64,000 nucleotides of DNA from Sphingobacterium gobiense (GCF_002980575.1 NZ_PVBS01000001.1:558001-622000); one strand, 5' to 3'. Positions 1-9,213 are shown, counted from the first letter of the stretch. Translations and numbers: made by a program. The notes: generated from the sequence alone by a model not told the origin.

Positions 1-115
1 CTTCTCATAACTTCATCCTTTCAGTTTTCTATATATACTATAACAAAAGACATGCCCCGCGTAGAGAAAGGATAAAATAAATATAATTTCTGTAGATCAT
101 CGTTGACCTATGGCT

Positions 116-205
116 TTATTCCAGCCCCGCGCATGTCGTTACAAATAGGAGCACCACCGCTATTATAGCGAGTATCACGAATGTGGTTGCAGGTGTTCTT
201 TTCAT
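116..205 (-). CDS. Possible 29-residue single-pass membrane peptide
   Basis: A short frame with an ATG start encodes a basic N-terminus (MKRT), one hydrophobic stretch of about 14 residues (FVILAIIAVVLLFV) and the ending CAGLE. It lies 86 nt downstream of the yceH stop on the same strand. I recognise no family. A single membrane helix with a positive start is typical of small membrane proteins but also arises by chance. The rest of positions 1-290 shows nothing else I can support. Confidence 0.25.
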   Translation of the reverse strand: MKRTPATTFVILAIIAVVLLFVTTCAGLE

Positions 206-290
206 CGTATATGACTGTTAGTTTTCTGTTAAAGACTGCAAAAGCTATGCCTCGATAATAAAACGATATAAATTACTAAAAAGCGACAGG

Positions 291-950
291 CTAGGACAGT
301 TGTTCCATCAAGTTGTCGAATTCTCTTTTCAATGTCGCTAATTGTTCCTCCAAAATGCTTACTCGTTCTTCTAATTCCTGCACGCGGCCTGAGGAACTGT
401 TATCCGAACCACTGGATAGGTTTTCATAATCTTCTTCGTTTATGTCGCCAAGCAAATGTACATAACGAATTTCCTTTTGGCCAGGGCGTTTCGTTAGTTG
501 TTTTACAAAGGGAGGATCTTGTTCTTGCAGGCGGTTCAATACATCCTGTACCTCATCGATACTTTCAAAATTAAACAATCGACCGGCGTTAGAATTGATT
601 TCGCCGGGAGTTAACGGACCTCGTAGGATGAGTAGACACAATGCGGCCAATTCTTGTGGAATTAAAGGATACTGCATTGCCAGGTTGTGTTTGTATTTGG
701 TGACGCGACTGCCGCCACCCACTACCGTCGATATCAAGCCTCTTTTTCGTAGCGTATCCAAGGCTCCTATAATTGTATTTTCATCATAGGAAACGACGGG
801 TTTTCGGGAAGTTTTCTGGTTACACGCTGTCTGTAACCCGTTCAGGGTCATCGGGTAATATTCTGGTGTCGTTTTGGATTTCTCCAAAAGTGAACCTAAA
901 ACCCGTAACTCTTCCGCACTTAAAACAGGTAAATTGTTCGTTTCTTCCAT
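291..950 (-). CDS. yceH: YceH/DUF480 family protein
   Basis: This 219-residue protein matches the YceH (DUF480) family, which consists of two tandem winged-helix domains; its function is not established. The N-terminal part (LSAEELRVLGSLLEKS, then TPEYYPMTLNGL and ACNQKTSR) is the family signature. A second helix-rich unit follows near residues 100-150 (LCLLILRGPLTPGEIN). The last 35 residues (VQELEERVSILEEQLATL) form a predicted coiled coil after a Ser-rich linker. Length is normal. It is transcribed away from the hydrolase gene that starts 82 nt to the right, so the two share a divergent intergenic region. Family assignment is firm; a DNA-binding role is inference from the fold. Confidence 0.9.
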   Translation of the reverse strand: MEETNNLPVLSAEELRVLGSLLEKSKTTPEYYPMTLNGLQTACNQKTSRKPVVSYDENTIIGALDTLRKRGLISTVVGGGSRVTKYKHNLAMQYPLIPQELAALCLLILRGPLTPGEINSNAGRLFNFESIDEVQDVLNRLQEQDPPFVKQLTKRPGQKEIRYVHLLGDINEEDYENLSSGSDNSSSGRVQELEERVSILEEQLATLKREFDNLMEQLS

Positions 951-1031
951 ATTTTGATGAATTGATTCGGTCTGTCGGCTTCGAAGATAAAAAAAATATC
1001 CTTTAACTTCGCGAAAAATAAAACAAGAAAC

Positions 1032-1940
1032 ATGGTATTACCAATAGCTTACCATCCGGCTTATGTGCATCCCTTGCGGACAGGACATCGTTTCCCTATG
1101 GTGAAGTATGAGCTTATTCCTGCGCAATTGCGTTATGAAGGCATCGTGTCGGCGGATAGCTTTTTCCAACCGAACCTTGCCGAAACGCCGACGATTACAT
1201 TGGCACATGATAGGCAATATGTCGATAAGCTAATGGACTGTTCCTTGGATGCAAAAATGGTGCGCAGAATAGGGTTTCCGCTGTCGCAATCGTTGGTAGA
1301 CCGTGAGCGGTATATTCTGGATGGCACCATTCAAGCAAGTTTATATGCTTTGGAACAGGGTGTCGCCTTTAATGTTGCCGGCGGTACACACCACGCCGGA
1401 CGCGATTTTGGCGAAGGTTTCTGTTTGTTTAATGACCAGGCCGTAGCTGCCGCTTATCTGCTGGATAAGGGATTCGCAGCCAAAATCTTGATCATCGATT
1501 TAGATGTACATCAGGGCAACGGCACCGCCCATATCTTTGAGGGGAACCCGCAAGTCTTTACTTTCTCGATGCACGGCGATAAGAACTTTCCCTTTATCAA
1601 GGAATGCTCAGATTTAGATATACCGCTGCCGGATGGGATGGAAGATGAGGCTTACCTAGCTGTATTAAAACGAAACCTCGATAAAATATTTACCATTTTT
1701 GATCCTGATTTTGTGTTTTATCAAGCAGGAGTTGATATTTTAGCGACCGATAAACTCGGAAAGCTTAAATTGACGGCAGCGGGTTGTCAACGCCGGGACC
1801 AAATGGTACTGGATAAATGCCAACAGAAAAGGCTTCCTATACAAATCAGCATGGGAGGAGGTTATTCTGAGCATATAAAAGATATTGTGAATGCTCACGT
1901 GAATACCTATAAGGCAGCCGTTGATATTTTTGGCTTTTGA
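1032..1940 (+). CDS. Histone deacetylase-like (AcuC/HDAC superfamily) hydrolase
   Basis: A 302-residue zinc amidohydrolase of the arginase/deacetylase superfamily, which removes acetyl groups from lysines, polyamines or similar amides. Visible active-site parts are the paired histidines in GGTHHAG (H120, H121), the metal ligands in IIDLDVHQGNG (D158, H160) and a third ligand in VDILATDKLG (D240). The late GGGYSEH motif is also typical. There is no signal peptide, so it should be cytoplasmic. The substrate cannot be read from sequence. It lies 50 nt before the nucleoid-associated protein gene and may share its transcript. Confidence 0.9.
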   Translation: MVLPIAYHPAYVHPLRTGHRFPMVKYELIPAQLRYEGIVSADSFFQPNLAETPTITLAHDRQYVDKLMDCSLDAKMVRRIGFPLSQSLVDRERYILDGTIQASLYALEQGVAFNVAGGTHHAGRDFGEGFCLFNDQAVAAAYLLDKGFAAKILIIDLDVHQGNGTAHIFEGNPQVFTFSMHGDKNFPFIKECSDLDIPLPDGMEDEAYLAVLKRNLDKIFTIFDPDFVFYQAGVDILATDKLGKLKLTAAGCQRRDQMVLDKCQQKRLPIQISMGGGYSEHIKDIVNAHVNTYKAAVDIFGF

Positions 1941-1990
1941 TGAATGAGAAGTTTTGCATAATATCTACATACTATACTAAATACTAAAAA

Positions 1991-3046
1991 ATGTTCTTTC
2001 ACCAAGACGCAACTTTTGAACAGCTTTCCATACACCGTGTAGGGAATAAAGCACAGGATGAGTTTTACGTATTATCCGATACACCTATTGATATAGCACA
2101 GGACGAAGTACTGCCCGATTTGCTGATGCAATACTTTATGAAACCTTTTGGCAAAGCAAACGAGGTATATCGTTTTTATCATCCAAATGATGATTTACAA
2201 CTCAACGAAGTCTATTATTTTGCAAAGCAATATTTTGAAGCGAAAATCCCATTCCACGAAATGTCTCAACAGCTGGCGAAACATCTGTATGAGGTATCGG
2301 AACATCCGAAAATCAAAGCAGGGGAGCTGTACGTAGTTGCCCTGAAGAATGTGCAACTTGAGGGTGAGGAGCACGATGCTATCGGTATCTTTAAATCGGA
2401 AAATAAGGAAGCCTACTTAAAGGTCTATCCAAACGCGGGCGGTTTTGATCTGGATTATGAACAGGAAGCCATCAATATCAATAAATTGGATAAAGGCGTG
2501 GTGGTAGTGAAGACAGAAGAAGAGGAGGGATATAAAGTGTTAGTCGTAGACCAAACGAATCAATCGGAAGCGGTCTATTGGAAGGATGACTTTTTGAAGA
2601 TCAAAGCCCGTAATGACAATTTTCAGCAGACCGGAAACTTGCTTAAGGTCTATAAGAACTTCGTCAATGATAAGCTTGATGAATCGTTTGAATTGGAAAG
2701 TGCGGATAAAATTGATCTTTTAAATCGTTCGATGAATTATTTCAAGACTAAAGAAACGTTTGATCAGGGCGAATTTGAAGAAGAGGTCATTGGCAATCCA
2801 CAGGCAGCGTCGCTATTTAAGGAATATCAAGAAAATTTTGCGGAAGAATTCGATACCCCGTTTCAATCCAATTTTGAAATAGCTTCTCCAGCGGTAAAGA
2901 AAATGACCGCTTCCTATAAGTCAGTCCTTAAATTGGACAAAAACTTTCATATATACGTGCACGGCAAGCGAGACTATATTGAATCTGGTTTCGATGAAGA
3001 ACGGGGTCTACATTATTACAAGCTGTATTTTGAAAACGAAAGTTAA
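1991..3046 (+). CDS. Nucleoid-associated protein (NdpA/YejK, 37-kDa family)
   Basis: A 351-residue protein resembling the NdpA/YejK nucleoid-associated family. The start FEQLSIHRVGNKAQDE and the middle section (GIFKSENKEAYLKVY, then LDKGVVVVKTEEEEGYKVLVVD) fit the family, whose members bind DNA in the nucleoid but have a poorly defined function. Length is close to the usual 330-350. It has no signal or membrane segment. The downstream DUF3810 gene starts inside its 3' end, so the two are probably co-transcribed. Confidence 0.85.
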   Translation: MFFHQDATFEQLSIHRVGNKAQDEFYVLSDTPIDIAQDEVLPDLLMQYFMKPFGKANEVYRFYHPNDDLQLNEVYYFAKQYFEAKIPFHEMSQQLAKHLYEVSEHPKIKAGELYVVALKNVQLEGEEHDAIGIFKSENKEAYLKVYPNAGGFDLDYEQEAININKLDKGVVVVKTEEEEGYKVLVVDQTNQSEAVYWKDDFLKIKARNDNFQQTGNLLKVYKNFVNDKLDESFELESADKIDLLNRSMNYFKTKETFDQGEFEEEVIGNPQAASLFKEYQENFAEEFDTPFQSNFEIASPAVKKMTASYKSVLKLDKNFHIYVHGKRDYIESGFDEERGLHYYKLYFENES

Positions 3047-4115
3047 CCTCCCAAAGGGTAAGAAATGGTACTTGGTCGCGATAGTGACTTGTCTCATCGT
3101 GATGTTGCTTTTATCCTGGGTAAAAGCGTCACCGACATTTGTTGAGCAATATTATAGCCGCCAGTTTTACCCGCTTTTTTCGCATGTGCCGAAACTACTG
3201 TTCGGTTGGTTGCCGTTTAGTATCGGAGATGTGTTCTATGTAGCCTTATTTGGGACCTTGCTTTTGTTAGCCATCTCTTCGATAATCGGGCTATCTAAGC
3301 GCAAGTGGGCTACAGCGCAGAAACGGTTGATGCAGCTGGTTTTGGTTTTGTTCGGAACCTATATCTATTTCTATGTGAGCTGGGGGTTACAGTATTATCG
3401 GGTGCCGTTGCAGCAGCAGCTTGGTCTAGAGATCGATACCATTGTTCAAGCAGATTATATCGACATATTAGATCGCTATATCGTCGAAATCAACGGGCTC
3501 CGGAAGCAACTGGACACCAGTAAGATGGATAAAGCCCGGGCCCGACGGGAATTGCAACAGCTAATGGCTGAAAGTAGCGATCGGTTACCGATGCTGTCCC
3601 GTACGCAGGTGAAAGCGAAACAGCCGGTCTCCAGTGCGTTGGCGTCCTACTTTACGGTTACGGGTTATTTCAATCCTTTTACGCAAGAAGTGCAGGTCAA
3701 TGGTGTAATGCCCGAGACGTCTTACCCCTTTACAGTCGTGCATGAATTAGCTCATCAGATGGGAATCGGATTTGAAGATGAATGCAATTTTATCGCTTTT
3801 TTGATGCTACAGGACCATCCGGATAAATGGTATCGTTATGCCGCCTACTACGAAACGGTTCAATACCTGCTTCGGCCGTTATATTTTCAAGATAAAATGC
3901 TTTATACCGTTTACGTGGATAAGCTCTCCGCGGCTGTCCGTAGCGATTACGAGAACGAACGCCTCTTTTGGCAGCAATACTATGGCACATTTAACCGCTT
4001 GACCAACCTGTTCTACGGAAGCTATTTAAGGCACAATAACCAGCCAGAAGGTATGGCGCGTTATTCGCTAATGAGCCGATTGGTCATTGCCTGGGAGAAG
4101 CAACGCTCGCCTTAG
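3030..4115 (+). CDS. DUF3810 membrane protein with a metalloprotease-like HExxH motif
   Basis: This matches DUF3810, a Bacteroidota family of uncharacterised membrane proteins. Two to three hydrophobic segments sit near the N-terminus (WYLVAIVTCLIVMLLLSW; VFYVALFGTLLLLAIS; LVLVLFGTYIYFYVSW). A soluble domain follows, carrying VVHELAHQMGIGFEDE, a zincin-type HExxH with a downstream acidic residue, so peptidase activity is plausible but unproven. The start is uncertain. ATGs at 2979 or 2994 overlap the previous gene by 68 or 53 nt, while TTG at 3030 overlaps by 17 nt and puts LKTKVNLPKGKKW just before the first helix; I prefer TTG. Its stop overlaps the stop of the convergent MFS gene by 3 nt. 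Confidence 0.85.
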   Translation: MKTKVNLPKGKKWYLVAIVTCLIVMLLLSWVKASPTFVEQYYSRQFYPLFSHVPKLLFGWLPFSIGDVFYVALFGTLLLLAISSIIGLSKRKWATAQKRLMQLVLVLFGTYIYFYVSWGLQYYRVPLQQQLGLEIDTIVQADYIDILDRYIVEINGLRKQLDTSKMDKARARRELQQLMAESSDRLPMLSRTQVKAKQPVSSALASYFTVTGYFNPFTQEVQVNGVMPETSYPFTVVHELAHQMGIGFEDECNFIAFLMLQDHPDKWYRYAAYYETVQYLLRPLYFQDKMLYTVYVDKLSAAVRSDYENERLFWQQYYGTFNRLTNLFYGSYLRHNNQPEGMARYSLMSRLVIAWEKQRSP

Positions 4116-5278
4116 ATATTCATTTTCGGTCTTACCACCTTTCTCCAGAAAATATAAGCCAATATCGCTCCCATACTGGCCATGACTACCCCCACAAGGG
4201 ATGGGTAATTGTAGGCATATCCAAGGGTGATAGGAATAGCTCCTAGGTAAGCGCCCAGTGTGTTACCGATATTAAAACTAGCTTGTCCGGCAGCAGCGGC
4301 AAATGTTTCTGCGCCCTTGGCGTTGTTGATAAGCATCATTTGCAGTGGCGAACCAATCGAAAAGGAAATCATGCCGGTTATGAATGCCATGGGATAGGCT
4401 AGGTATGTGTTATGCGCGATGAAGAACAGCACGAATAGGCACGTTGCCATCGAAATAAACCCGATAATAACCGCTTTGGATGGTGATATGCTATCAGCGA
4501 GTTTACCGCCCAAGATATTTCCGAAAAACATGCCCAATCCGACCAATATCATGATAAGAGGTACACGGTTTTCTGGAATATTTGATACATCGGTTACCAG
4601 TGGCGCGATATACGATATCCATGCGAATAGACCACCGGTCCCGATAGCGATAACAGCCACCATTAACCAAGCATCCCAGCGCACGAAATAGCTGATTTGT
4701 TTTAACACGTTGTTTGTTTTGCTAGCTTCCATCTTCGGCATCCAAAAATAGATCGCCAAAAAGGTAATAAGGCCTAATAAGCTGATTACTCCATAGGTTA
4801 TCCGCCAGGAATAATGATGTCCGATATAGGTTCCCAACGGCACGCCCGCTAAGTTCGCTATGGTCATTCCGGTAAACATGATGGATATTGCCTGCGCTTC
4901 TTTCCCTGGTTTTGCCAGCCGTGCCGCAACGACAGAACCAACGCCAAAGAAAGCACCATGTGGAAAGCCGGAGATGAAACGTGAGGTGAGCAGCAACACC
5001 TTGTTGGGCGCGATAGCGAAAATACCATTAAACACGAAAAACAAGAGCATCAGAAACAGCAAGATGTTCCGCGGGGAATACTTTCCACTGAAAGCAACGA
5101 GGGTAGGAGCCCCTACAACAACGCCCAAAGCATATAGTCCAATTAGGTTACTGGCTTCCGGAATAGTAATTTGTAAATCTTTGGCGATGTCTGGAAGGAT
5201 GCCCATCATAGTAAATTCTGTCATCCCGATAGCTAATCCGCCAAATGCTAACGCGATAAGTGCTTTGTTCATTTGCAT
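4112..5278 (-). CDS. MFS transporter, AraJ/DHA1-type exporter
   Basis: A 388-residue major facilitator with about 12 hydrophobic segments. The opening ALIALAFGGLAIGMTEFTMM is typical of the AraJ/PbuE-like DHA1 drug:proton antiporters; loop motif A is not conspicuous (SGKYSPRN). Later helices carry GLFAWISYIAPLV and the conserved GQASFNIGNTLGA. It probably exports a small molecule (sugar, nucleobase or drug) by proton antiport; the substrate is unknown. Translation may start at the second Met (5272). A TAnnTTTG-type box is read on the minus strand at 5296-5303 (TACCTTTG), about 18 nt before the start. Confidence 0.87.
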   Translation of the reverse strand: MQMNKALIALAFGGLAIGMTEFTMMGILPDIAKDLQITIPEASNLIGLYALGVVVGAPTLVAFSGKYSPRNILLFLMLLFFVFNGIFAIAPNKVLLLTSRFISGFPHGAFFGVGSVVAARLAKPGKEAQAISIMFTGMTIANLAGVPLGTYIGHHYSWRITYGVISLLGLITFLAIYFWMPKMEASKTNNVLKQISYFVRWDAWLMVAVIAIGTGGLFAWISYIAPLVTDVSNIPENRVPLIMILVGLGMFFGNILGGKLADSISPSKAVIIGFISMATCLFVLFFIAHNTYLAYPMAFITGMISFSIGSPLQMMLINNAKGAETFAAAAGQASFNIGNTLGAYLGAIPITLGYAYNYPSLVGVVMASMGAILAYIFWRKVVRPKMNI

Positions 5279-5589
5279 GTGCTGAATAGAGAGGGCAAAG
5301 GTAAATATTTTTATGTTCTTTTTCCCCGTGAAAAAGAACCAAAACCGAACGAAGTGAGCTCATGGATACCAAAATATACACTTATCCATAAAACTCGTCG
5401 CTTCGGATATTTGACAGGGAGGGAAAGTGCAAGGAAAGGATTTCTACAGTTGTCAAAAATCCGTATGCGACATTGGCGTGTTAAGGAGGGGATTGTGCAT
5501 AGTGAGGGTTAATACTAAGCGTTCTTGTTTAAGGTTTTTTATTTCTAATTTTACGTGTAAAGTATAATTGTTGACTAAAATAATGAGTT
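5279..5589. other. Intergenic region between divergent genes, with a perfect hairpin
   Basis: About 310 nt between the divergent MFS and DUF2891 genes. It holds the MFS -7-like box (5296-5303), a perfect 10-bp inverted repeat (5315-5339) and, near the DUF2891 gene, a TATAATTG box at 5563-5570 about 20 nt before its ATG. No convincing gene was seen in the middle part (5345-5520). Confidence 0.5.
5315..5339. repeat. Perfect 10-bp inverted repeat, 5-nt loop
   Basis: GTTCTTTTTC and its exact reverse complement GAAAAAGAAC flank CCCGT. It lies upstream of both neighbouring genes, so it is not a terminator for either. It looks like a fragment of a short dispersed intergenic repeat; that is my impression and needs a genome search. 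Confidence 0.45.
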
Positions 5590-6711
5590 ATGCAGTATAG
5601 AAATTTGGTTTTACAGTTAATTGGTCTTGGGGTTATGGCGTTTTTTCTTTCTTGCGATTCTGGGGATAAGCGAAAAGAGGAAAATGCGGAGGATACTGTT
5701 AAAGTAGCACAATTGACCTTAAATGAGGAGACGGCGAAACGAATTTTCGAACTGCCCACACACTGTTTAACGATCGAATATCCAAATAAATTAGGACAGG
5801 TGCTGGGAAGCGATACTGACCTAAAATCTCCTAAGGCCTTACGTCCTATTTTTTATGGTTGTTTTGATTGGCACTCGTCGGTACATGGTTACTGGTCTAT
5901 TGTCCGGTTGTTAAAGCAGTATCCGGAACTGGATTCGGATGGCAAGGTTCGCCAATTGTTGAAAAGTCATATTACAAAGGAAAACTTGGCGGTGGAACTG
6001 GCTTTCTTTCAGGATGAAAATAACTTGAGTTTTGAGCGTACTTACGGTTGGGCTTGGTTATTTAAACTGCAGCAGGAGTTAAGATCGTGGCGGAATACCG
6101 ATGCGCAAGAGTGGGCAGAGACACTGCAACCTTTGGTCGATCTGCTATCGGAACGCACGCAGCAATATTTGTCTAAATTGGTTTATCCTATCCGCACGGG
6201 GCAGCATGACAACACGGCTTTTAGCCTTACGCTGATGTATGAGTATGCGGAAGAAACGGGTGATATGGCGTTGCTTAACGCGATAAAAACCAATAGTATA
6301 CGTTTTTTTGAACATGATAAAAATTGTAACCTCGCTTATGAACCCAGTGGTTATGATTTTCTTTCGCCTTGTTTGGAAGAAGCCTACCTCATGAGTAAGG
6401 TCATGCCGAAAGACGCGTATCAAAATTGGTTAGTGATTTTTATGCCGGTGTTATTTGAGACCGAAATCGAAACGCTTCAACCGGCTATCGTAAGTGATCG
6501 TACGGATGGTAAGCTGGTACACTTGGACGGCTTGAATTTCAGCAGGGCAAATTGTTTGTATGGTATTGCCCGTGTGTTACCAGAACTAAAGCATACTTTG
6601 GTGCCGCTTGCCAATGCGCATATTGATTTTTCGCTGAAAAATATTTCGGGTGATGATTATATGGGAAGCCATTGGTTGGGTTCGTTTGCATTGCTAGCGT
6701 TGTCTAATTAG
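5590..6711 (+). CDS. DUF2891 family lipoprotein
   Basis: A 373-residue protein with a lipoprotein signal (LIGLGVMAFFLSCDSG, acylated Cys about 21) and a body matching DUF2891. The family signature is visible as FYGCFDWHSSVHGYW near residues 95-110. The rest is helix-rich with many aromatic residues (TYGWAWLFKLQQEL; SGYDFLSPCLEEA), resembling an alpha/alpha toroid such as those of glycan-active enzymes. No function is established. A TATAATTG promoter-like box sits about 20 nt upstream. It precedes the LacI gene by 165 nt and is probably a separate unit. Confidence 0.85.
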   Translation: MQYRNLVLQLIGLGVMAFFLSCDSGDKRKEENAEDTVKVAQLTLNEETAKRIFELPTHCLTIEYPNKLGQVLGSDTDLKSPKALRPIFYGCFDWHSSVHGYWSIVRLLKQYPELDSDGKVRQLLKSHITKENLAVELAFFQDENNLSFERTYGWAWLFKLQQELRSWRNTDAQEWAETLQPLVDLLSERTQQYLSKLVYPIRTGQHDNTAFSLTLMYEYAEETGDMALLNAIKTNSIRFFEHDKNCNLAYEPSGYDFLSPCLEEAYLMSKVMPKDAYQNWLVIFMPVLFETEIETLQPAIVSDRTDGKLVHLDGLNFSRANCLYGIARVLPELKHTLVPLANAHIDFSLKNISGDDYMGSHWLGSFALLALSN

Positions 6712-6876
6712 CAGTACGCAGGCGGTAATAAAAGTAACCAATGCCGCATATCTCTGAGAATCAAACCACGGATGTCATTGCAGATAAGCAAAATTTATCT
6801 ATGTTTGTGTTTACCTCACAAGGTAGGTGTGACAGATGTATGAGACGAAGGGCGTAAGAATCTAAATAATTTAATA

Positions 6877-7899
6877 GTGGGTAAAAAGACTTCGATCACG
6901 AGTATTGCAAAGCATTTGGGAATATCGACAACAACCATATCCTTTGTTTTAAATGGAAAAGCGCAAGAGAAACGAATCAGTGATCAACTGGTGAAAAAGG
7001 TCCTGGATTATGTTGAAGAGATCGACTACAAACCCAATGCACTAGCCCGTAGTTTACGGACAGGCAAATCCAACACCATTGCACTTATTGTGGAAGATAT
7101 TTCTTTCCCGTTTTTTTCGGCCATAGCTAAAGAAATTGAAGCAAAGGCTTACAAAAGTGGTTATAAGATCATATACTCGAGTACGGAGAATGATACGGCC
7201 AAAACCGAGGAATTAATTGAAATTTATCAAGAGAAACATGTAGACGGCTATATTATCGTGCCGCCGACAGGCATACAGGCAAAGATTGTCGAACTGTGTG
7301 CGTCAGGAAAGCCGGTAGTCGTGTTGGATCGATATTTAGAGGGTGTACAAACCGATTATGTTCTCGTTAACAATGATGAAAGCGTTTATTCGGCGACAAA
7401 ATACCTTATTGATCAAGGTTATAAAAACATCGCGTTCATTACGTTGAATTCCTTACAGAGTCAGATGCTGGACAGACTGTCGGGATATGAAAAGGCTATC
7501 CTGGATAATAATTTAACACCTATTATTCAGAAGCTTACACCCGCAGGCAGATTGGAGCGAGAAAAAGAGCTCCTGTCCTTTTTAGAAAAAAAATGTAGCA
7601 GCATTGAAGCGATCGTTTTTTCTACAAATTATATTTGTGTGGGCGGTCTCAAAGCCATAAAACAACTGGGATTGCGCATTCCAGAAGATATAGCCGTCGT
7701 CAGCTTTGACGATTATGAACTCTTCGAGATGTACAGCCCCGCCATCACGAGCATTGCGCAGCCTATTGAGGCTATTTCAGAAAATGCGATCAATTTGCTG
7801 TTGTCTAGATTAGGCAAAAAAGCTTCCGAAGTAAGTCAAAATCCGCAAAAAATAATCTTATCAACTACGTTTGTTCCGCGTGATTCGTGCACAAAATAA
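6877..7899 (+). CDS. LacI family transcriptional regulator
   Basis: A 340-residue LacI/GalR repressor. Residues 5-50 form the helix-turn-helix and hinge (TSITSIAKHLGISTTTISFV, then YKPNALARSLRTGKSN). A periplasmic-binding-like sugar domain follows (IALIVEDISFPFFSAIAKEI; VDGYIIVPP; VLDRYLEGVQTDYVLVNND; AVVSFDDYELFEMYSP). The start is GTG, giving MGKKTSITS; no ATG fits. It lies upstream of the kinase and the SusC run on the same strand, and 12-bp palindromes before both are its likely operators. A small inverted repeat TCACA-N7-TGTGA at 6816-6832 upstream may serve autoregulation. The effector sugar is unknown. Confidence 0.93.
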   Translation: MGKKTSITSIAKHLGISTTTISFVLNGKAQEKRISDQLVKKVLDYVEEIDYKPNALARSLRTGKSNTIALIVEDISFPFFSAIAKEIEAKAYKSGYKIIYSSTENDTAKTEELIEIYQEKHVDGYIIVPPTGIQAKIVELCASGKPVVVLDRYLEGVQTDYVLVNNDESVYSATKYLIDQGYKNIAFITLNSLQSQMLDRLSGYEKAILDNNLTPIIQKLTPAGRLEREKELLSFLEKKCSSIEAIVFSTNYICVGGLKAIKQLGLRIPEDIAVVSFDDYELFEMYSPAITSIAQPIEAISENAINLLLSRLGKKASEVSQNPQKIILSTTFVPRDSCTK

Positions 7900-7918
7900 A
7901 ACTATTTTTAAGTTCTTT

Positions 7919-7949
7919 TTTGATTTTGCTAAAACGTTTTATATAATTG
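7919..7949 (+). promoter_or_regulatory. Promoter of the ROK kinase with a LacI-type operator in its spacer
   Basis: TTTG (7919-7922), a 19-nt spacer and TATAATTG (7942-7949) fit the Bacteroidota sigma pattern with one mismatch in the -7 box. The perfect palindrome TAAAACGTTTTA (7930-7941) fills the end of the spacer, where a bound repressor would block polymerase. The central CG and A/T arms are typical of LacI-family operators. Near copies lie upstream of the first susC. Confidence 0.6.
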
Positions 7950-7973
7950 TACCGCGATTTAGCTAACATAGTT

Positions 7974-8852
7974 ATGAACACAAGCGAGCGAAAAATTATT
8001 GTAGTAGATATCGGTGGGTCGCATATAGCGGCAGGCGAACTGGATTGGGACAAACGTGAAGTGCGGTCCGGATCCCAGTGCCGTCGGAGTGTGGATTCAC
8101 ATGCCTCGGCCGACGTGATTATAAGTTCCTGGGCAAATTTACTTTCCGATTTCATCGATGAGGTGAACAAGGATCATGTATGGGTGGGCATTGCGATGCC
8201 CGGACCTTTTGATTACAACGAAGGTATATCCTATATCAACGAATTGAATAAATACGATGCGTTGTATGGTATGAATGTCAAAAAGGAGCTGGCGCAAGCC
8301 TTAGGTATATCTCCAGATCATATATTATTCAAGAACGACGCGGAAGCTTTTTTATACGGAGAGGTGGTGCACAGAGGGGATTTAGATGAAGCGAAAGTGG
8401 TGGGCATTACATTGGGTACTGGATTGGGGTCTGCTGTGTATAACCACGGGGTATGCAGAGATGTCTTTCGTGCTATAACCCCCATGAAGCACGGTATTGC
8501 AGAGGATTATATATCATCTAGATGGTTTAAGCACCGATATAGCCAATTGAGTGGAGAGCAACTAGAAAGCGTAGAGGCTCTCGCCAAAGGTCAAGATCCG
8601 CTGAAAGCACAGATTTTTAGTGAATTTGCGACACACCTAGCTTTTTTTCTCAATGATTTTATCGAAGAGGAGTCGGCATCGGCCGTCATCATTGGAGGGA
8701 ATATCGCCCGGTGTCTAGATTTATTTATCGATGAGCTGCGCGCAAAATTGAAGAATAAGCAAGTACAGTTGTATCAAAGTATCTTATGGGAGGATGCGGC
8801 TTTATTGGGCGCCGGTTACCTGTGGGAAAATAAACTGACCAAATCTATATAA
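7974..8852 (+). CDS. ROK family sugar kinase
   Basis: A protein of about 292 residues in the ROK family (glucokinase, fructokinase or N-acetylhexosamine kinase type). The N-terminus has the ATP phosphate-binding motif VVDIGGSHIAAGEL. LFKNDAEAFLYGE carries the catalytic Asp, and GITLGTGLGSAVYNHG is the second glycine-rich ATP motif. The usual ROK zinc motif CxCGxxGCxE after the conserved His-Gly is absent: the sequence runs KHGIAEDYISSRWF. Start: ATG at 7974; an in-frame TTG at 7947 lies inside the promoter. It probably phosphorylates the sugar handled by the downstream SusCD locus. Confidence 0.88.
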   Translation: MNTSERKIIVVDIGGSHIAAGELDWDKREVRSGSQCRRSVDSHASADVIISSWANLLSDFIDEVNKDHVWVGIAMPGPFDYNEGISYINELNKYDALYGMNVKKELAQALGISPDHILFKNDAEAFLYGEVVHRGDLDEAKVVGITLGTGLGSAVYNHGVCRDVFRAITPMKHGIAEDYISSRWFKHRYSQLSGEQLESVEALAKGQDPLKAQIFSEFATHLAFFLNDFIEEESASAVIIGGNIARCLDLFIDELRAKLKNKQVQLYQSILWEDAALLGAGYLWENKLTKSI

Positions 8853-8867
8853 ACAGAATTTTTATAA

Positions 8868-8896
8868 ACCAAGGCAGCTTCTTGGTGCTTTTCTTC
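8868..8896 (+). terminator. Probable terminator after the ROK kinase
   Basis: ACCAAG (8868-8873) and CTTGGT (8881-8886) form a 6-bp stem with a 7-nt loop, followed by the T-rich GCTTTTCTTC, 15 nt after the kinase stop. The stem is short, so termination may be partial. Confidence 0.4.
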
Positions 8897-9213
8897 GGAA
8901 TGATGTTATTAGGTCGTTTCGTCGGCACATGTAGAAATTACTTTTGCGTCCATTTTTCCTGACGATTTACATAATTGTGATTGGAATTCTTTAGTTTTGG
9001 CCATAGCTAGTTAGGTAAAGATTTCAATACAAATACAAGCTAATGGAACTGACTCGTTCGTTTGAACTGGAGGAGACAGTACTAAGTATTGTAAATAAAA
9101 TATTACTTTTTTTTTTATTTTATTTTTTTATGTCTATATTCGTTCTGTAGAACAAATTGTGAGGAGCATTTATATGATGACCATAAGTAAACCGCTTTTT
9201 TGTATGATTCTGC

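Noticed and set aside
4860..5285. A 141-codon plus-strand frame
   Set aside because: It is antisense to the MFS transporter, with no independent support.
7947..7973. Upstream TTG start for the ROK kinase
   Set aside because: It lies inside the -7 box and would place the start codon before transcription begins; ATG 7974 gives the normal N-terminus.
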